DNA of 64,000 bases, from contig RCAB01000042.1 of the NCBI GenBank assembly GCA_003640385.1, positions 183,796-247,795 of the forward strand. Direction: 5' to 3'. This document shows positions 1-12,020 of the stretch, piece by piece. This DNA is from Setaria digitata. Its lineage: Eukaryota; Nematoda; Chromadorea; Rhabditida; Setariidae. The translations under genes were made by a program, and so were the position numbers. The notes below the pieces were generated by a model. It was not told the DNA's origin. It ran no database searches and worked only from the letters and a program-made list of their open reading frames with translations. The number at the start of each line of letters is the position of its first letter. Position 1 is the stretch's first letter.

Positions 1-250
1 ATGGAATTTTCAGAAACATTCAATTATCACATGTATGCACTGGGTTTTACTGTTTATCACAAAAATAAGTATCACCGATTAAATGAAAAATATCAAAACT
101 AAAGTTACCCCAGAAAGAATTTCCTAGTGAGCTTCCTGGAAGCTTGAAAATTTCCCAAGTTCAGATCCAAAATCGTTTCATTGAGATTATTTTTAACAAC
201 CTCTTCAGATGTAGTTTAAAATTTCCAATTCCTTATTTGTGTAATGAAAA

Positions 251-3200
251 TCACTTCAACTCTGGTGGTGGATTATATATTGTTTTCTCCTTGAAATACA
301 CTTCTTCATGTTCTTTATCACATATTAATAATAATGATGCACCGAATGTAAACAGTGTTGCACCCCAGGCAACACCGTACGACCAATCGAATTCCCAGTT
401 TCGATAACCAAAATTCTTCATTTCGACGTAAAAACACACGGGGAATACAATTAAAGATACAAGCTCTAGGAATACTGAAATGCCACTTTTTAATATTTAG
501 CAAATTTCGCAAATTTCCATAAAAGCATCTGGAACTATTTTTTTTGGAAAGGTGGTGAAGCTCTACAACATTACTTCGCTTCATAATGCCGATGATGATT
601 TTTGATAAGCTGACAGAGAGCCTAAGCTTACAGAACAACACATGTAAAATGATAATTTTCTACTATTTTTCAGCATAAAAAACATCAAACTTACCTCCCA
701 ATAAAGAAAGATAAGTAGCGAATTTATAGAAAACATATTTCCTATGCAGATCATGTGCTCGCAAACCGAATATATTAAGAAAGAATGCGAAAAATGTTAA
801 CACTGCTGCAGTTATCAGAAGTGCCGCAACCAGCTTGATGTAGGCTGAAAAAAATTAAGTTAGGATTTGAAAGTTGAGAAGTGAAATATTTAAGTCTTGG
901 AAAAATGGAAAAGTCCCAACTCTGTATCGTACTTTCCTTGGCTACTAAACATATATGAAAGGTCCAGAAAGCTTTAATCAGACGACTCTGAAATGTAATT
1001 CAAATCGAGCAAATGAACTTTTTGAAAAATTGCACAATTTAGCTGAATATTTGATTAAGCGGTAGTGGTTCCCGTTAAGTTCTCATACATTAGATTTATG
1101 GGTTAGACATTTAAAGCACTTTGGAAAGTAGTATTTTTCATTTCAAAAACAGAAGATATGGTGTGAAGGGGACTCGAATTCTGTCAACTGTTGCATATAT
1201 GTACTGCACATAGTAAGCTATACATGGATCGATAAACGTAAAAAAAAGCAGAAAAAAACTGGCCTGGCGAGGCTGGCTGTTGGCATGTTCTAGCTATAAA
1301 GCAAGAGTGGAAAGCTTCACGAAGGAGTAGAAAAATGCTACTATTCATATCCATTTCAGTAAACTGTTCAAGCATTCCGACCGAAGTAAGACTCTTTTCA
1401 ACACTTTGCCGAAGTCTCAAAATTCTTAAAATCTTGAATATATGAAGTGAAGTGAGGAATATAACATCATAACGTGGATGGCAGGGGACAGAAACTAGTA
1501 GCTTTATGATTTAGACTTAAGATCAAACTCTCTTAACTATGACTATCCACTGTGTATACTGTGAAGCAAAACTAAATTTAAGCCATACGAAAATCTGAAA
1601 ATCTCATTGTAGAGAAACAAGAAGAAATCGGAATTTTTCACCAGAATAAAGAATTTAGAAGCAATAAATGAACTGTAATCATCTAACTCATTAAACCGTT
1701 CATACTAAAAATGAAAGAGAAAGCTGAATGATGGATTAAAAATATATAGCATAAAGATTTAGTCAGCTAACTGAGATTATTTTAGTCCTTATCCAGTCAG
1801 TAGAAGGAATGCATAGCAAGACAGACGTACCGCAACAACCAACATTTACTCATCAGATCACAGAAGAGGAAAGAGAGAGAAACTTAGATAGCTAAATATG
1901 GATTTTATTGGGAAATCATAGGGTTGTTGTTGCAAAATAAAACAGTGAAACATAACATCTGGTACCATCGTTTTCTGCCAAAAGTTGAGATAAAAATATA
2001 CAAGCCTGTCAACGAGACAGCTATTAATACCTTTAGAAACAAAAACAAAAAAAAAATAGTAGCTGACTGAGAGGGAAAACGCTACTTACGAAAAGAAAAA
2101 TTTTATCAGACCTTGATCTATGACGATGTCGCCTTCGCCCGTCACCCCAACCTCCCTAGTCAACAAGTGGAATCCGTTAAAACCTGCTTCAATATTTTGA
2201 TATCTTTTTCCCTCTCTCCGAAGAATCCTAAAATCTATTCATAAAGACATGCAAAAAATTAGGTGTTTCAGAAAGCGAAGTTCACCTTGACCTCGATTGA
2301 ATTCTCTTTGCCACGAGTTCCTCAGCAATTTTTCATTAGCCCTAAGAGACCTCCATTCTTTTTCATCCGGTCCTATCAAGAAATAATAGACAGCATATCC
2401 TGTCACAGAGAATTCAGGTATAGCTTAGTGGTTTTTAGAAAGTTTCATTTTCAACAAATGCCTAGAAATACCAAGTGAAGCAAGCCTGGGCCAAATACAA
2501 TTAAAAGAGCTCCTTGTACCTTGGCATGTAGAGCTTAAATGCCCATGAAAATATGAAACGAGTCTAGCAAATAAGAATGAGATTGTGTGTTGGAAGGGTG
2601 TCAGTGCGTCCTCAATGGGCTTCATATTTTTTTATGACTAGAAAGCACAAGCAATACATCGTCTCCGTCTCATACCGACTGGCTCACATAACCGACCACT
2701 CACCCACACATACGTTACTGTAACTGTCTTGCACAAACCGAGACAAGAAGACAATAGAGCAGTTCGGCGGGATGCAGTCGGGAATCTGAATCTGTACTCT
2801 TGTGACGCAGATCACCCAGCTACAGTCGAGATGAGCTTTAGAACAATCCCGAAGGGTGCAGTGTGACATTAGGTCCAACTGGATTCAGAAATGTGTGAGT
2901 GAACAGCGAAATGCCGACGTCGAATTCGGTCAACACCAGTTCTTCAGCTGCGATAACTGTGTCAGTCTAAAGTCGGTAATGCAAACTGAGGTGGTATTGG
3001 GGAAGGTAACGTCTGAAAGTTCCAGTTCAATCTGGATGATAAGCAGATGAGACGAACAACGGCTAGCCAGTCATCTCAGTTTCACAGCAAACAAAACCTG
3101 GAGCCAGGAAGCAGAAGATGGGATGCACAGTGAAGTGGAGGGAAGGAAATGTACTTGTGATTGCAATCTGAACTTACGTCTCTACAACGTAATTATGATT

Positions 3201-4262
3201 ACATCCAATCTATAACTGTTATATTTCTCATGCAATTACATCCATATTATATTAAAATTACGACCGAATTTACGGCTTATAACACAGTTCTACATGCAAT
3301 ATCATACTAACACAATTATATTTATATTGTGTTATATTATATTACATATTTCTTTTTCTGTAACGTAAGAAAGCTAAAATGTAAGTCCTTCTTTTTTGTA
3401 CCCCAGCAGCTCAATTCTAGAATTATTTAAAAGCTGTAAGAAAAGTGGCTTTTAACACTTTCGTAATTACAGGAATATAATTATCAACTGCTTGCTGGAG
3501 GCAACTAAAATATGCAAAATCGGGACTTATTTCTTTATGAAAAGTCATTTTTTATAGGGAGAAAACAAATGAAATAAATTTTACCGGCATGTCGATGTAT
3601 TTTTTGGCACCTTCCAGGTGGTGGAGCACCGGCTATCGTCGACTGCATCTGATCAGATGCTGTACATTCAAGCCATAAACCTGTTCGGAAATCATCGGAC
3701 CGAAGCCACCATGTTGTTGATAAACACAATATCAGAAGAATGAATGCAATCAGTAAACACACCAGTGCTATCACCTAGAACTTTTTTATCCATTCAAAAG
3801 CAGTGTCTGATCTCCAATATTTAGCTTTAGTTTTTAGTTTGACAATCCTTAACTGATAAAGAACCTTCCACTAATATGCAAAGTGTTATCAGATCTACCA
3901 ATGCAAAAACAGTTTAGGCAACGCAGCTGAACACAATTTGGATTGAAAATATCAAACTAACTAGCTAATAACAGCGGTCCCTGTGTATGTTATGTAGTAA
4001 AATGAATTAGATTCCATAAACTTTAACCGAATTTTACTGGAAGATATTGCCATCAGTTTTTGTCACTTCCACTGCTGATAAGGTCGCTACTTTGGACGTT
4101 TCGTGAAAAAAAAACAAAAAAGGCAAGAAATTCAATCGATATTAGAACCGCTCACTATGAAGACAAATTTAGATATGTATAATTTTGAGAATGAAAACGA
4201 GGATATACCTTGAGCGGTCTCACAACAGTAACTGTTTCAATAGTAGTCGCCTGTACTGCCAT
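251..4262 (-). CDS. vab-9: VAB-9, claudin-like (TMEM47 family) tetraspan junction protein
   Basis: Four exons join in phase: 4262-4209, 3774-3585, 844-695 and 474-251, giving about 205 residues. The TMEM47/VAB-9 family are four-helix membrane proteins of epithelial adherens junctions that link cadherin-catenin complexes to actin. Seen here: a short cytoplasmic N terminus ending VVRPLK, helix 1 (about residues 19-37), an extracellular loop with the claudin-type W...GLW..C...C pattern, helices 2 and 3 in exon 3 and early exon 4, and a last helix preceded by FDWSYGVAWGATLF, which closely follows the human TMEM47 motif FNWGYGLAWGATIF. The tail is longer than in vertebrates and ends NPPPELK. The start is the ATG at 4262; 20 bases upstream is a TTTGCAG (4288-4282) suitable as a trans-splice acceptor. 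The intron of 2.7 kb between exons 2 and 3 holds no recognised gene. Family assignment is firm; naming as vab-9 rests on remembered similarity. Confidence 0.9.
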
Positions 4263-7200
4263 ATAAATTCGTTCAACTTTGCTGCAAATTAAACTTTTGA
4301 AAAATAATTCATCGCAATATATTAACGTAAGGACATAAACGAATAACGGAAATACATATGTGCGGTGTGTGCATCATCATCCTAAAAAATGTTAACCTGG
4401 ATTTCAACGTGAACAAAGAAAGTTCGCACCTGACCTTCTCAGCAACAAGATAACTTAAAACTTTTATTAAAAAATAATTCAAAGAAATGTACTTACAAAA
4501 CGTCATGAAAATGCTTCCAAACATAAGAAATCGCTGTGTGAATTAAACAGGACCTTCCAAATAATGAAAAGGAAATGAATTTCAATACAACTCTAAAAAT
4601 TAGCAGAAAGCTGCTCCGAAATCAAGCCACGAAAAAACATATGTTTGAGGTGTTAGTAACTTTTCTGTTTCTATTTTTGTCCCCGAAATTCTCGATCAAT
4701 TTAATAGTCGGTGGTAGAGAAATGACGGCAGAAATTCTCGACACTATGACAAGCATTTTTATCACGAATTTAAATAAGATGGAGGAAAAGAGACAGAAAA
4801 GAACTGAAATTTAATAATGCTTCCTAGAAATACCTAATCTTTTAAAGTGGAATTTTCAAATCCTCACGTAAAGTTTTCGAAAATCGTAAGGCGAAAACGA
4901 ATGGTTCCCTCATTCCACACATTAATTCTCCTCCCTCTATCCGCAAGTAAAAATAAGAACTTTGAATGAAGGAGTTACTCATAAATATCAATTGTTTCAC
5001 ACAGATACGCAGGTCATGCAGCACGCAACACCTTAGCCTTATCAAAGAGAAGTTTATACAGGCGTAACAATTATAAGTAACATTTGCAAACAGTTCACAC
5101 AAATGAATGTTTGTCTAGAAACAATGAAACATTTAAGAATGAAGAAAGGTCATTACTGTTCTCTGCAATCATCTTGCTGTGTTCGAGACCTAATTCCACT
5201 ACTGCTACTGCTTGCTCTTTACTATTTCTTCACGAACTACTATTGTTCTACTATGTAAAACGAGAACGGATGAGTCCCGAGGATAGCACCTAAGAAAGGT
5301 TATGAATTACTACATCACCTACTTCGCACGATTCATCTTCCAAGAGCTAAGAGTTCGGGAAGTGCTGTGATACATATCATGCTTCCTTTCCTCAAGACAA
5401 CCTCTCGTCGTGATCGTCCATCTGAAGTGCTGAGCAATCCTGTTTTCCTACTGGACTGTGCAGCAATCTGAGATGTCGCACTGGAATTTCCCAGAATTCT
5501 TCACCAGCAGCTCTCTAAAACAAACTGAAACTTCTTTGCGGGATAGGAGCGAGACAGCTTGTAATACTCAAGAAAGTAGGAATTACAGGAAAATAAAGAG
5601 CCAGAGAGTCATTATGGAGCATTCTTTGCTTTGGTAAACAATGAATGGTTGTAGTCCGACAAGGGCAGCAAAACTTTAGAACGAAACTCTATAAATCACT
5701 GTTTCAGCTTTTCACAAACATCATGCAGTGGTAAAACAATTTGGAGTTTAAAGTGTGAAATGATTAGTCGGACTAATTAGGCTTAGATTAACCAGGAAAA
5801 ATCAGTACAAAGACAAGCTAACAAGTACAGCACTATTGCTCAGGTGTAAATACTGAATTCGACGTCATCATACCAATTTCCAAACAGCTATTTTTCTTGT
5901 TTTGAATGCAGACACAGCTAGTGTGAGATAACTGTTTTCAACTTTTCACGAACTGCTTCGCCAATTCACAGTCGTATTCTCTTGCGGGTCACTGACTTAC
6001 CTTCACCTCTCGTCACAAACAGGTAAGTTGCCGAAAATGACATTGCCAGTCTTTATTTCTTTCATAAGCAAAGCATAAGGAATAAAATTAAATTATGAAA
6101 GGAAAATCTGAAGATCAAGTGGAGGGACTGAAATGCACAGGATATTCCGAATCAAGGCATAGTGGAAATGCAAAAAGGATGGAAAACTGAAAGTTCGGAT
6201 GCTTAAAGGAAAAAATAAGGAAGAGAAGACAATAAAGTTGCTCGTGTGTACATAGTGTGATCGGTAAAAAAGCAGAAAGTTGAGATGTTGAAGACTGCAA
6301 CTATCAATAATGTGCCACCACAAACGATAAGCTCACAACAAGACGTATCCACGAGGAAGTAGCATGCTGGTAATTATTACCTGATGTATATTTACTTTCG
6401 TTATCATTGGACAACAACTGCTTCCTACACTTCCGATCGTATTCTGCGCCGTGTTTTGGCTCCTAGCAACAACTGATCCTTTCATAATTTCTTTTGAAAA
6501 AATGTATCACTTTTAATTAATTGTAAAGACTAATTTTAAAGTCAATCAGAAATCACTGATTAAAGTGGAAAATATCACAAATCCATCTTCGTGAACGGAA
6601 TATCTAACAATCATTTTTTTCTGGGAAACCTGTGTGAATGTTTAAAACTCTACGACGAAAGGATGTAAATAATTTTTAAGAATTGACAGAATTAACACAG
6701 ATCTTGTTAAAGTAACACAGTCTAAGGTTGATTATTTAATATTTCTTCAAATTATTTAATATTTTGGACAAACTTTTTTTTTAAAGAAGCCAATGGAATA
6801 GTAATAACAAAGATACAGCGAATGTTGTCAGCTGATAGGGAAATTGTCGAAGATTGAACTCCCATGAAAAGAGGCCATTTCAACTTTCGTCAGGTTGAAA
6901 TTTCAACACCAAGTCCATAGCCATCCGTCAGCACCTAATTTTATACATTCGCCTGCACATGCACAGACACACACACACAAACACTTTAAATACACGCACA
7001 GAAGAGCATCAATTTGACAGACATCTAATTTTGGAAAGCAAGCAAGAAATTAGACTGAAATTTCGAAGGAAATTATGCAGTAGGATGAAACATTGCAAAT
7101 TAAAACTTCAAATGAAGCGAATGTAAAAGGGAAAAGGACGAAGTTTTAGGGGAGCCATCCTGAAGCATTCTAAGCAACTTGCTATTTCATGCCGCATGCA

Positions 7201-9678
7201 GAAATTTATTTCAACGTTATCAAATATTTGGGTACTGCATCAGCTAGCAGAGTTATTGTTTTGTCAACACTGGTATTAATCAGTTGACTTATAGCATAGT
7301 TTTAATTCAGTCAGTAATTGCTCCTACTTATAATTTTCAATTTCCGTCGACAAAACGTGAGGTACGACAAAGGTCGCCTAATATATGTCTATGCAAATGG
7401 ATGAAGAAGAGCAGAGAGATAAGGTCGATTCAACTTCAAAAGGGCTGAGGAGTGGATTAGAAATTAAATGACCAAAGCCCCTCAAGAAATGTTAAGAGTG
7501 GCTGTCTAGAAGAGAGTTGGCCCAGCTGGTCTGCGCGAACAGTGAAGTAATAATAAGAAAGCAGGAATGAAAATGCAAAATAATGGACAAATAGAGGGGA
7601 TAGCATGTCAGTGGAGAGTGACATTCAGTGAATTCACAATAGGTTTTCAAGTGAATCGGAAATGTTTTACACGCAGAGAGGGACTTGCAAGGTTACCTTT
7701 TGGCATAATGTCCCCTCGTCAACGATGATGGCGTTGCAAGCAACATTCAAAGCAGTAATAAACTGTCCAGCCTCAGGCAGTTTTCGTTCACGAGTCAAAG
7801 TGAACAGAATAGGGCAGTTCTCCTTACTGCTTAATACTGATTCCGATCTTGCAAAGAGACCTTCTGGGTTAAAAGTGAAAGCCATGCTAAAACTGAATTT
7901 TAATTTAAGAAGTAGCCATAATTCTCGATTTCTATAGACATTTCTGAAGAGAAGGGAGAAGGAGAAGCTGAACAACTCTTGAACTATGAAATAAGCATAA
8001 GGAAGCAAGTATTAAAAGGTATGGAATGAAAGAGAATTGAACATTCCTCTTCTCAATAATGGCAAACTAATAATTCAATTTTCCAGTCAAAAAAATGATA
8101 GAAACGCTTATGAAGACAGAATGATGACTATCTCGATAAGCTATTCCATTTACTTGTATCTTTTTTTCCCAACCTATTTCCCAGATATCCTTAGATGTCC
8201 TTAATTAGAAAACATTACCATTCAATTTCGACTAATAATAGCGATAACTGCAAGCGAATAATTAATTGTTGCGTAATTTGCGTTCATGACTGTTCTAATA
8301 AACATCAATCACTGCCAATAATGTTAAGAGGAAAAATGAAATAAAATTGGAGGTCGTTAATTTCATCAATCAAAGTTTAGTCCTATATCAATCTTCAAAT
8401 TCTACATAAATCTACACTGACCTATAACTTAGGGTAATCTCTGAGAAGGAAAAATCAGATTCTACTTGAGTCTGAATCTGAAATTAAGAAATTTGTGTGC
8501 TTTCAAGAAGAAAGAAAGAGAAACAGTGGGCAAAAGTATTCAATAGTGCTTTCGCATAAATAATAGATGTAAGGATGGGATCTTCATCAACTCTCCCCAG
8601 CATCCTTTTTCTAACCAGAGAGCACATTCTCCTGTCCTAGCCTGGCCATTTCTTCTAGCTGTCATCTCAGAGCATGTAAAGCTGACGCTTCAGCGAGCTC
8701 CCGCAAACGAAAGGTCCTTAAGTATGATATGGTTGACCTTAAGCAGAGTGGAGAAATGAACAACATGAGGAATGAACGGCCAACTCGAATGAACTCTGAA
8801 ATTCGAAGGTGAAAAAGCACTACGGAAGACTTTGCTCAATGAGCATGACAAATGCGACACAACACTGATTTCTGCTTCTACTGCTAGCAGGTGGCCACAA
8901 CGAGAACGCCTTGTCTCTGCTACTTATCAGCAGAGGTCAAGCGACCTTTGGCCACTCACAGAGTGCACTGTTATCAAGAATCAGGAAGCACTCTCACACA
9001 CATCCCGCATACACATCCAGTGAGAATTCGAATTCCAATGCCACGGGATAGTTTGCTTATTCATCGATCTGTCATGTATGTTTGGGTGTATCTGTGTCTG
9101 TGTGTACTTGGTGCGGTAGGAATGTTGGCTTGGTGCCCACTGTTTGTTTACGGTGAAGTGTGTCAACAGATTTGGTCCAGTGGGTGGAAAAGTCTGTTAG
9201 TATACGTCGCCACGTTGTGTCATAACCTGTACGTGGTATATCTTTGTTCGTACTGTAACTGTTGGCCTTAGCTAAGTTTCCTTTCAGTCCTGTTTCTGCT
9301 CCGCTCCCTCCAACTAGCGTCCTTATCAGAATTTTTATTGTTATCCTCACTCGTACTTCTTATCTCCAGTTATTTCGTGCCACTCATCATTTCATTTCCT
9401 TAATTAAAGCTACTGTCCTTCCCACCATTTCCATTCTTCTTACAAAGCGTTCAACTTGTGAAGAAGCACAAGAATGAAGTAGCTTAAAAGAGACGCATGG
9501 TTTCATCACCGTTGCATGCTACGTGATATTTCTAAGCTTCATTACTAATGAGAAATGAGTAATGTGGTGTGCTGTGCTGTACAGTTGAGTTCAGGTGGGT
9601 TCATTGCAAAGGTTGGCGATTTCGTGGACTGGGAGACTTCTGTCGTAATTCGTATTGCTTTTTAGGAATCAATTATTA
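4263..9678. other. Divergent intergenic region between vab-9 and atg-10
   Basis: About 5.4 kb lies between the oppositely oriented starts of vab-9 and atg-10, so it probably holds both promoters. No exon chain could be supported here. Open frames occur (longest 126 codons at 8891-9271, plus strand), but they overlap frames on the other strand and show no family motif. The part from roughly 8.6 to 9.5 kb is less AT-rich than its surroundings. A short CA-rich run sits at about 6967-6980. Confidence 0.5.
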
Positions 9679-10993
9679 ATGGGAACAATAAGCAAGGCGG
9701 CCTTCAGTCGAGATATTGCAGAGTTAGTGGAGAAAACGGCGGATTTAGATCTCAAATATCAGTGGCGGATTAATGATGCAAGTATTTCTTTTTTTGTAAT
9801 ACAAAATTTCGCTATCACAGCTAGTCGTGTTAATTGAAGTTATATATATATATAACATATATATATATATATATAAAAAACATGCATATATATATATATA
9901 TATGCATGTTTTTAAAGGAATGAATTAGTGAAAGTAGATTTGTTTTTCTACTTTAAAAGGAAGTTTTTGAATTTTCAGCATAAAAATGGACAATTTGTAT
10001 CAAATAGTTCAGTAATGGAAGTGAATGGCGAAACAATTTTGCGCACATTTCATATTACCTATAATGAAAGCTATGAAGTCCCCATTCTGTGGTTCATTTT
10101 TAGTCGACAAAGTTCTTTTTATAGTTTCTATTTAATATATTAACATTCATTATGAGCAAAATATTTGTCTCTCAGTTTTACACCTGATTAATTGAGAGAA
10201 GCGTGCAACAATGTTAAGAAGAAAAGAAAAATTGATGCTGGTATTGTAAACGATTGATTAAGAAAGTCCAACTGTTCTTTTCTGACTGATTGATCGTGAA
10301 ATTATGCATCAAACAGTGATTAGTCTGTTTTATCGAATAAACAAAAGGCTAATGTGACTTGCTTTTATACGAGCTTACAATTGTTTGCTTTAATAAAAGG
10401 AAGAAGTTTCTGCGGTAAACCTACTTATAAACATGAAATTTGCGTGTATAAGATCACTTAAATGAGGTAAATGATTTGTTGTAGCTGGCGCTTTATTGGA
10501 CATAGAAGAAATTTTGAAACGGATGCCTGTTGATAAACAAAAAACACTGATGGCAAATTGTTTAACTTCAATTTCTCAACGCGAACATCCAATTTTCAAC
10601 TTTCTTTTCTATCACTTTCACCCCTGTAAGACAGCAGATCTTATGAAGAATGTCCATTACGATAATTATGTTATCAGGTTAGTTTCGTTTGCTTTGTTGC
10701 AAGTTGAAGAATTTTTCATTTAAGTGGTATTGGGGAAATTTATATTCGAAAATTTTCTATGCTTTCAAGATTAAGTTGTTATACTTTATATTGGTAGTGA
10801 AAAGAAATTGGTTTTTTTTTTTCTGATACATTTTCAAAAAGCAAATTATGCACTTTATGTTTAAGAGTTCTCAGTTTTAACGATTTCCTTATTTCATTCG
10901 ATTTCTAGCTGGCTATCAATTTTTGGTTCATTTTTGCATTTCCTGCCACTACCAAATGATATATTTATGAAAGAAAAAATGACGTCGCCGTGA
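9679..10993 (+). CDS. atg-10: ATG10, autophagy E2-like conjugating enzyme
   Basis: Exons 9679-9795, 9979-10111, 10485-10677 and 10909-10993 give about 175 residues. ATG10 accepts ATG12 from ATG7 on a cysteine and transfers it to ATG5, the complex that supports LC3 lipidation on forming autophagosomes. Seen here: an N-terminal helix region leading to YQWR (human WEWR), then NESYEVPILWF (human SCSYQVPVLYF), GALLDIEEI, and the catalytic block QREHPI...HFHPCKT matching human QQEHPI...VLHPCKT, with the presumed catalytic cysteine near residue 131. The last exon gives WLSIFGSFLHFLPLP, matching human WLSIVGPVVGLNLPL. The start ATG lies 13 bases after TTTTTAG (9659-9665), a likely trans-splice site. 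The join of exons 1 and 2 is uncertain: the phase-correct donor at 9796 (GTAATA after a T run) is weak, while a better-looking donor at 9782 would break the frame unless exon 2 began near 9929. The protein is shorter than human ATG10 (220). Confidence 0.85.
9842..9913. repeat. (TA)n microsatellite with a perfect palindrome, in atg-10 intron 1
   Basis: A run of TA dinucleotides from about 9842 leads into a perfect 38-base inverted repeat at 9876-9913. It consists of five A, CATGCA, a TA run, TGCATG and five T. It lies wholly inside the first intron of atg-10. Confidence 0.85.
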
Positions 10994-11601
10994 TTGAAAT
11001 CTTGAACTTTTTTTTGTTTAGTGGTAATTTAGCTGTTAATACATTGAAAAGGGAGATTTAATGGTCTGAAAATGTAAAAAATCTTGAATTTTATATTTGT
11101 GCCTATATTTTTTCCTTTATTTTTATACTTTCGTAAGTTTCACTTTTAAGAGAGGTGTTTTCATTTTTAATTGGGAATTTAATTCGAACTTTTGTTGTCT
11201 TTTTTCATCAGTGTATAGATATACAATATACAAGATATGCTTTATACGGAGAATCTTTTCAAATTCTTTTTTCTGTAGTAGTTACAGCGGCTATCTTTAG
11301 CAACACATAACAGTTGACAGTTATCGAGCAAGATGCAGTTTTCGTAGGGAATCAGACATCAGTAGGCCTTTCTGTGTTTGATAATCGGATTGATACCAAG
11401 ATTCATACCATTCGTACCAAGATTCGATTAATCGCAGTTTTGATTTTTAATCAGTTATTGAATAAAAATCATTCCAACTTTCTGTTCCTTGTGTTTCATC
11501 CTGTCTTGTTTGATTCATACTTCATGTACATAATTTTTCTGGAATTGTATCTCTATATTAACATATAATTTTCCAACAATATATCATTTTTAAAGTTCGA
11601 G

Positions 11602-11732
11602 AAGAAGAGGTCCATTGGGGCAGTTTTGAAGTTTCTTGATGCAATAAGACAGATTGAGAGATTGGATGAAAATGTGCTGTGTACCAGGAGCTGGGTGGGT
11701 AATTACACAACTTTTATTTAATAATATAGATA
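11602..11732 (+). other. Coding-like terminal exon, gene not identified
   Basis: After the TTTTTAAAG acceptor at about 11593-11601 an open frame reads FEKKRSIGAVLKFLDAIRQI and on through ENVLCTRSW to a stop near 11726, followed at 11732-11737 by AATAAA, a possible polyadenylation signal. The other two frames close quickly. An upstream frame around 11314-11460 (TVIEQDAVFVGNQTSVG...) could be an earlier exon, but no phase-checked join was found. I do not recognise the family. It could be a short gene downstream of atg-10 or chance open sequence. Confidence 0.3.
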
Positions 11733-11783
11733 ATAAATAAATAGGCGCATAATTGAGGCGCTCAGAGGCATATAAAAGATTGA

Positions 11784-12020
11784 TTGAAAGAGATGGCCAA
11801 CTCCGATAAAGACAAAATAAAAAATCACGAAATCATGGGAAATGAATGTCTCACAAAACATGGCATATTAGATGAAGGCGATAATGTACTGGAAGGAGAT
11901 GAGGTAAAAAATAAGTCGAAGGGAGTGAGGGAAATCTTAAAAAAAAAAAAAGAAAAAAACAAGCCGAAGTTCAGTTTCTCAAAGTTTCGTCGAAATTCAT
12001 CGAGCGAATTGAGTTATTAA
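11784..12020 (+). other. Lysine-rich open frame, uncertain
   Basis: From the internal ATG (MANSDKDKIKNHEIM...) a frame of about 75 codons ends with a basic, low-complexity tail (KKKKEKNKPKF, then FRRNSSSELSY). It is hydrophilic, without membrane segments, and follows the unassigned exon at 11.6 kb. It may be the last exon of an unrecognised gene; low-complexity A-rich DNA also produces such frames by chance. Confidence 0.2.

Noticed and set aside
7667..8008. 113-codon minus-strand frame overlapping a 91-codon plus-strand frame
   Set aside because: Mutual overlap and absence of motifs; most likely chance.
8891..9271. 126-codon plus-strand frame
   Set aside because: Frames are open on both strands here because local AT content is lower. 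No ATG-proximal splice context, family motif or partner exon.
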